NCBI GenBank assembly: GCA_937930695.1
Contig: CALHCB010000055.1
Span: forward strand, 1 to 64,000
DNA from: an uncultured Acidimicrobiales bacterium
Lineage (GTDB): Bacteria; Actinomycetota; Acidimicrobiia; Acidimicrobiales; SZUA-35
Length of the DNA stretch: 64,000 bases
Reading direction: 5' to 3'
Shown: positions 60,053 through 64,000 of the stretch, in pieces
Layout of the letters: each line of letters starts with the position of its first letter
Position numbering within the stretch: position 1 is the stretch's first letter
Translations under genes and position numbers: made by a program
The notes under the pieces: model-generated
What the model was told of the DNA's origin: nothing
Database searches by the model: none
What the model saw: the letters and a program-made list of their open reading frames with translations, nothing else

Positions 60053-61597
60053 ATGTCGAGCAACATCTTCACCAGTCCTCTCCCGGATGTCGAAATTCCG
60101 GACGTTCCGCTCACCGAGTACGTGTTCGGCGGCTCTTCTGAATGGGCTGATCGCCCAGCGATGATCGATGGCACTGATGGTCGATCGTTCACCTTTGCTG
60201 AGATGGTCGACCGGATTCACCGACTGGCGGGAGGTTTGGCCGCACGCGGATTCGGCCCGGGTGGGACGCTGGCGCTCATGGCGCCGAATATGCCTGAGTA
60301 CGCATGGGTCTTTCACGCGGCGGGTGTCTGCGGAGCCACGGTCACGACCATCAACCCGACCTACGGTGCTGAAGAGGTTCGTTTCCAGCTGAACGATGCG
60401 GGAGCGACGTTGCTCATCACCGTCCCGGATTTCATCGGTGCAGCGACTGAGGCACTCGACGGCAGCCCTGCGGACGAGGTCATCACGATTGGCAGTCCTG
60501 AGTTCGAGGCGCTGTTCGCAGATCCTCTCGAGCAAGTGGCGTTGAACCCGGCCGACGATGTGATCGTGTTGCCCTACTCCTCGGGCACGACCGGTCTGCC
60601 GAAGGGTGTGATGCTCACCCATCGAAATCTGGTGGCAAACCTCGCCCAGTCAAAGCCGATGATGCAGTACGGCGACAATGAGGTCGCGTTGGCCGTGCTC
60701 CCGTTCTTCCACATCTACGGCATGCAGGTCTTGATGAATGGTCTGCTGGCCGAAGGCATCACGGTGGTGACCATGCCTCGATTCGAGCTCGAAAAGGGGC
60801 TCGAATTGATGCAGGAGCACGCCGTGACCCGGTTCTTCGCTGTTCCCCCGATCGTTCTTGGGTTGGCGAAGCACCCTGCTGTCGAGAACTATGACCTCTC
60901 CAGCCTGCGATCGATCTTCTCCGGTGCTGCACCGCTCGGTGGAGAACTTGGTGAGGAGGCGTCGAACCGCGTTGGTTGTCCGATCGTCCAGGGCTATGGC
61001 ATGACCGAGCTCAGCCCGATCAGCCACGCCACGGTCGGGGATCAGTACAAGTCCGGCTCCAACGGATTCGCCGCGCCGAACACCGAAGTGCGAGTGATCG
61101 ACGACGAGGGCAACGATTTGGGAGTTGGCGAAGCTGGCGAGCTATTGATTCGTGGCCCGCAGGTCATGAAGGGCTATCTCAACAACGCTGACGCCACCGC
61201 AGAGACGATCGACGATGATGGTTGGCTGCACACTGGCGACGTAGCCGTGGTCGATGACGAAGACCACATGTTCATCGTCGATCGTGTCAAAGAGCTCATC
61301 AAATTCAAGGGTTTCCAGGTTGCGCCAGCGGAACTCGAAGCGCTCATCGTGCAACACCCAGCAGTGGCCGACGTTGCAGTGATCGGGATCCCGGAGATCG
61401 AGGCAGGTGAGCTGCCGAAGGCATTCGTTGTCTTGAAGCCAGGGGTGGAAGCCACCGCCGAGGAGCTCCAAGCGTTCGTCAAGGCAGAGGTTGCGAGCTA
61501 CAAGCAGATCAGACTCGTCGAGTTCGTCGAGGAGATCCCGAAGTCGGCATCCGGCAAAATTCTTCGCCGGTTCCTGCGCGACCAGAGCTCGGACTGA
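60053..61597 (+). CDS. Acyl-CoA ligase (4-coumarate-CoA-ligase-like)
   Basis: 514 residues from the ATG at 60053 (an ATG at 60008 would add 15). Motifs: PYSSGTTGLPKGVMLTH (P-loop), GYGMTELSPISH, GWLHTGDVAVVDDEDHMFI, DRVKELIKFKGFQVAPAELE and PKSASGKILRRFLR with the catalytic Lys. The arrangement is that of 4CL/medium-chain ligases. It activates a carboxylic acid with ATP and CoA. First gene of a plus-strand run with GMC, hydrolase-fold and PPDK-like genes. Confidence 0.92.
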   Translation: MSSNIFTSPLPDVEIPDVPLTEYVFGGSSEWADRPAMIDGTDGRSFTFAEMVDRIHRLAGGLAARGFGPGGTLALMAPNMPEYAWVFHAAGVCGATVTTINPTYGAEEVRFQLNDAGATLLITVPDFIGAATEALDGSPADEVITIGSPEFEALFADPLEQVALNPADDVIVLPYSSGTTGLPKGVMLTHRNLVANLAQSKPMMQYGDNEVALAVLPFFHIYGMQVLMNGLLAEGITVVTMPRFELEKGLELMQEHAVTRFFAVPPIVLGLAKHPAVENYDLSSLRSIFSGAAPLGGELGEEASNRVGCPIVQGYGMTELSPISHATVGDQYKSGSNGFAAPNTEVRVIDDEGNDLGVGEAGELLIRGPQVMKGYLNNADATAETIDDDGWLHTGDVAVVDDEDHMFIVDRVKELIKFKGFQVAPAELEALIVQHPAVADVAVIGIPEIEAGELPKAFVVLKPGVEATAEELQAFVKAEVASYKQIRLVEFVEEIPKSASGKILRRFLRDQSSD

Positions 61598-61615
61598 ATC
61601 CGTCGGGAGCAACCC

Positions 61616-62920
61616 ATGAAGACAATCGTCATAGGCGCTGGTACCGCAGGGTGCCTGGTCGCCCGACGGCTGTCTGATGCGGGCGATGATGTCGTTCTGA
61701 TCGAGGCGGGTAGCGGGGAACCGTTCCCGCCATCGATCAGGACACCAAACTGGCTCGGTGCGCAGAGTGAGCCTGGCTGGCACTGGCCAAAGCTCACCGC
61801 AACACGAACCTCCGCAAGCTTGCCGACTCCGTATCTCCGGGGACGCGGTCTCGGCGGGAGCTCTTCAATCAACGGAATGCTGACGACGTTTGGTCCGATT
61901 GCGGACTACGAGGCCTGGCCGATCTCGGGCGTCCGCGCCGCGATCGAGCGGGTGAGCAACGACAACCCCACGGTCCGCATCGAACCCGGGGCGTTTTCGA
62001 CGATGGTCTGCGAACGACTCGACGACGCAGGCTGGTCCGTTGGCCCGGCGCCGCTCGCCCTCTCTGAGTCATCGTCCGGATTGGTTCGACGCTCGAGTAC
62101 TCGCTATCTCGAAGGGGCTCCAAGCATTGAGGTCCTGCCGAATGTCGAAGTGGATCGGCTGATCCTTGGCCCCGCCGGGGTGCAAGAGGTCGAGTTCGCG
62201 TCTGGTGAGCGCTGCGACGGTGACCGGGTTGTCCTTTGCGCAGGAGCCATTGCAACGCCGGTGTTGCTGCTCAACTCGGGAATTCGTTCTGATGAGATCG
62301 GTCGCGGCGCCGCAGACCACCCATCAATCGCCGTGACCTACTCGCTGGACGGTGGTGCTGTTGCCTCCGGCCCCGCTCACGGAGCACCCCCGATCAGCAT
62401 GGTGGCCGAGCGTGAAGGCGTGCAGGTGCTCGTGATGGACCACATCGGGACCCGGGTCGACGATCAAGGCCTCGGCGTCATCACCATCGCCCTGCTCGAC
62501 CCAGACTCCTCAGGGTCGATAGGGATCGATCGGCAAGGCCAGCCCCTCGTCGATCTCAACATGCTCTCGGCCGGAGACGACCGGCGTCGCCTTGTTGGCG
62601 TATGCCGAGAGGTGATCGGCCTCGTCGAGGACGTCCCTCACGTTCGTTGCCTCGAACCGATTCCCGACGGTGCCACGGAGGCGTCCGAGTGGGTCGATGC
62701 TCACCTCGGTCCATATTCCCACGTCGCATCGAGCTGTGGGCTTGGTCGGGCTCTCGATAGTGCGGGAAACGTCCATGGTGTTGCTGGTTTGAGGGTCATC
62801 GACAGTTCGGCGTTGCCCCACCTTCCGCGGACGAATCCGATGCTCCCGACGCTTGTTCTGGCCGAAGCGCTGGCGGGTGTCGCATGCGAGCCCAACGACA
62901 GGCCATCATCAGGGCCGTGA
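61616..62920 (+). CDS. GMC-family oxidoreductase
   Basis: 434 residues, shorter than the usual 500-550. FAD-binding VIGAGTAGCLVARRL and EAG at the N-terminus, RGRGLGGSSSINGML, and VLCAGAIATPVLLLNSGI. At the C-terminus, GPYSHVASSCGLGRALD carries the active-site His, and LPRTNPMLPTLVLAE holds Asn at the second position. Oxidises an alcohol with FAD. Substrate unknown. Overlaps the following gene by GTGA. Confidence 0.88.
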   Translation: MKTIVIGAGTAGCLVARRLSDAGDDVVLIEAGSGEPFPPSIRTPNWLGAQSEPGWHWPKLTATRTSASLPTPYLRGRGLGGSSSINGMLTTFGPIADYEAWPISGVRAAIERVSNDNPTVRIEPGAFSTMVCERLDDAGWSVGPAPLALSESSSGLVRRSSTRYLEGAPSIEVLPNVEVDRLILGPAGVQEVEFASGERCDGDRVVLCAGAIATPVLLLNSGIRSDEIGRGAADHPSIAVTYSLDGGAVASGPAHGAPPISMVAEREGVQVLVMDHIGTRVDDQGLGVITIALLDPDSSGSIGIDRQGQPLVDLNMLSAGDDRRRLVGVCREVIGLVEDVPHVRCLEPIPDGATEASEWVDAHLGPYSHVASSCGLGRALDSAGNVHGVAGLRVIDSSALPHLPRTNPMLPTLVLAEALAGVACEPNDRPSSGP

Positions 62921-63663
62921 CGAATTCTCCGCCGATTACCATCGTGGCCATTCATGGAAACGGCGGTGGTGGGTTCCGGTGGGATCGAATACCGCAGCCG
63001 GTTGCGGCAGGTGTGGTTCTTCGGGGGCCGTCGCTGCCGGGCTTCAGCGGCCGCCCTCTGCCTGCGGGCAAGACCACGATGACGACGTTCACCGATGCGG
63101 TGATCGAGGAACTCGAGAGTGTTCAGAGTCCGCGGATTCTCTTGGGACACGGCATCGGCGGGGCGATCACGATTGACGTCGTCGCTCAGCGTCCTGATCT
63201 GGTTGACGGCTTGATTCTTCACGCCCCTGTCGCGGCCAACCTGGAGAGTCGTTTGTTCCCGAAGGTCATGCAATCAATGTTCATTCGACGCGCTGCGAAG
63301 CGAATCATCAGCTCGTGGCCGATGCGCAAGGTGGCGAGTCGCCTGATCTTTGCGAAGGCGCCCCAGCCATACGTCGAGCGTTTTCTGGCTGAGTATCGCC
63401 GAGCCGATGCCTTCGAAGTGATGTTCGATTTGCTCACGGCGGGGTGGTACGAAAGCTTGCCAGTGTTGACGGTTCCCTCAGTCGTTCTCTGGGGTGAGAA
63501 GGATCGGGTGCTCCAAGTTGAACAAGCCGAGGCCGTGGAGAAGAAGCTGGCCGATGTGTCACGACACATCGAGCCGTCCTGGGGCCACTATCCGATGATC
63601 GAGCAGCCTGAGGACTATGCGCGAGCATTGGCCGTCGTCGCACGGGACTTGATCGACAGGTGA
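62917..63663 (+). CDS. Alpha/beta-hydrolase-fold protein lacking the Ser nucleophile
   Basis: 248 residues from the GTG at 62917. The fold is plain: IVAIHGNGGGGFRWDRIPQP, LRGPSLPGFSGRP, acid region VVLWGEKDRVLQV and PSWGHYPMIEQP with a His. The nucleophile elbow, however, reads LLGHGIGGAI: residue 79 (codon GGC at 63151) is Gly where Ser is expected. It may be a non-hydrolytic member or use another residue. Overlaps both neighbours by 4 nt. Confidence 0.85.
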   Translation: MTNSPPITIVAIHGNGGGGFRWDRIPQPVAAGVVLRGPSLPGFSGRPLPAGKTTMTTFTDAVIEELESVQSPRILLGHGIGGAITIDVVAQRPDLVDGLILHAPVAANLESRLFPKVMQSMFIRRAAKRIISSWPMRKVASRLIFAKAPQPYVERFLAEYRRADAFEVMFDLLTAGWYESLPVLTVPSVVLWGEKDRVLQVEQAEAVEKKLADVSRHIEPSWGHYPMIEQPEDYARALAVVARDLIDR

Positions 63664-64000
63664 CCACATACCTTCTCGGCTCGGGCGCGGTGGTCGCCAG
63701 CGGAGCCGGAGCGAAAGCTGCCAATCTCGATCGAGCGATGGCCGCCGGAATGCACGTTCCTGCAGGATTCGTCGTGCCCGATGCGGTCGAGATCGCTGGA
63801 CTCAGTGCGCGCCTCACGGGGCTTGGCCCGGTTGTTGCTGTTCGGTCGGCGTTCTCGGCCGAAGACGGAAACAACTCTGCGATGGCAGGCAGGTTCGACA
63901 CCGAGCTCGGAATTCCGGCCAACGAGACCGACGTAGCCGCCGCCGTCGAACGAGTGCGCGTATCAGGCGAGGCCGTGCCTTCTGCCCGCCGCGACGTCTT
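63660..64000 (+). CDS. PEP synthase / PPDK-like protein, N-terminal part (cut by window end)
   Basis: GTG at 63660 overlaps the preceding stop; the frame stays open to the window end (113 residues seen). GAKAANLDRAMAAGMHVPAG corresponds to the PPDK_N opening (GGKAANLxxLxxxGxPVPxGFVV), followed by FVVPD and VRSAFSAEDGNNSAMAGRFDT, the ATP-binding loop. Probably an ATP-grasp phosphotransferase of the pyruvate/PEP-binding family acting in an operon with the GMC and hydrolase-fold genes. Full domain content is not visible. Confidence 0.78.
   Translation, partial: MTTYLLGSGAVVASGAGAKAANLDRAMAAGMHVPAGFVVPDAVEIAGLSARLTGLGPVVAVRSAFSAEDGNNSAMAGRFDTELGIPANETDVAAAVERVRVSGEAVPSARRDV

Overview
The window looks like chromosomal DNA of a high-GC Gram-positive bacterium (Actinomycetota), most probably a marine or freshwater member of Acidimicrobiia. 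That placement is inference. It rests on GC-rich codon use, many GTG/TTG starts, dense 4-bp (ATGA/GTGA) stop-start overlaps, the actinobacterial DUF501-Ppx/GppA pair, a PriA-like HisA, a TIGR03086-type protein, and an aerobic heterotroph gene content rich in acyl-CoA ligases, crotonases, flavin enzymes and a CO-dehydrogenase-type accessory set. I see no phage, transposase, integrase, CRISPR array or rRNA. One tRNA gene, tRNA-Leu(UAA), is present.

Layout. 0.15-1.5 kb: a membrane OmpA/BON protein. 1.65-8.9 kb: a molybdenum-hydroxylase cluster (coxS, coxM, two XdhC-type genes, a MocA-like transferase, coxG) with a diguanylate cyclase and an unexported BtuF-like protein embedded, but no large catalytic subunit. 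8.9-17.4 kb: housekeeping genes (DUF501, Ppx/GppA, RimJ-like, Maf, YbhN-like, MOSC, a RecB/Cas4-like nuclease, a class C26 amidase). 17.4-25.7 kb: an ABC-2 exporter, EamA transporter, hydrolase, DMFase-like protein, crotonase and hisA/priA. 25.7-31.7 kb: a minus-strand operon built around a 1273-residue fusion of GT2 glycosyltransferase, acyltransferase-3 and serine beta-lactamase-like domains, between a multi-TM protein and an orphan OppB-like permease. 31.8-37.7 kb: a class III cyclase, then a NicX-like / alpha-beta hydrolase / acyl-CoA ligase operon and an AraC-VOC pair. 37.8-46.7 kb: a Baeyer-Villiger-type monooxygenase, an MFS pump with a divergent TetR, Lrp with a divergent VOC protein, thiolase and GDPD. 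46.7-53.4 kb: an ABC transporter, universal stress proteins, a small acidic protein, a cyclic-nucleotide-binding-fold protein and a DeoC fusion, sprinkled with near-identical 15-bp DosR-like palindromes. 53.4-59.9 kb: secreted proteins, lipoproteins, the tRNA and a DUF3179 protein. 60-64 kb: acyl-CoA ligase, GMC oxidoreductase, a hydrolase-fold protein lacking the serine nucleophile, and the start of a PEP-synthase/PPDK-like protein.

The most interesting items are the triple-domain fusion and its operon; the DosR-like regulon candidate at 46.8-51.5 kb; a family of four 45-46 bp intergenic hairpin repeats; a 14-bp palindrome shared by two distant promoters; the Cox-type cluster lacking its large subunit; and the nucleophile-less hydrolase. 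Functional names come from motifs read by eye in the translated sequence; no database search was run.
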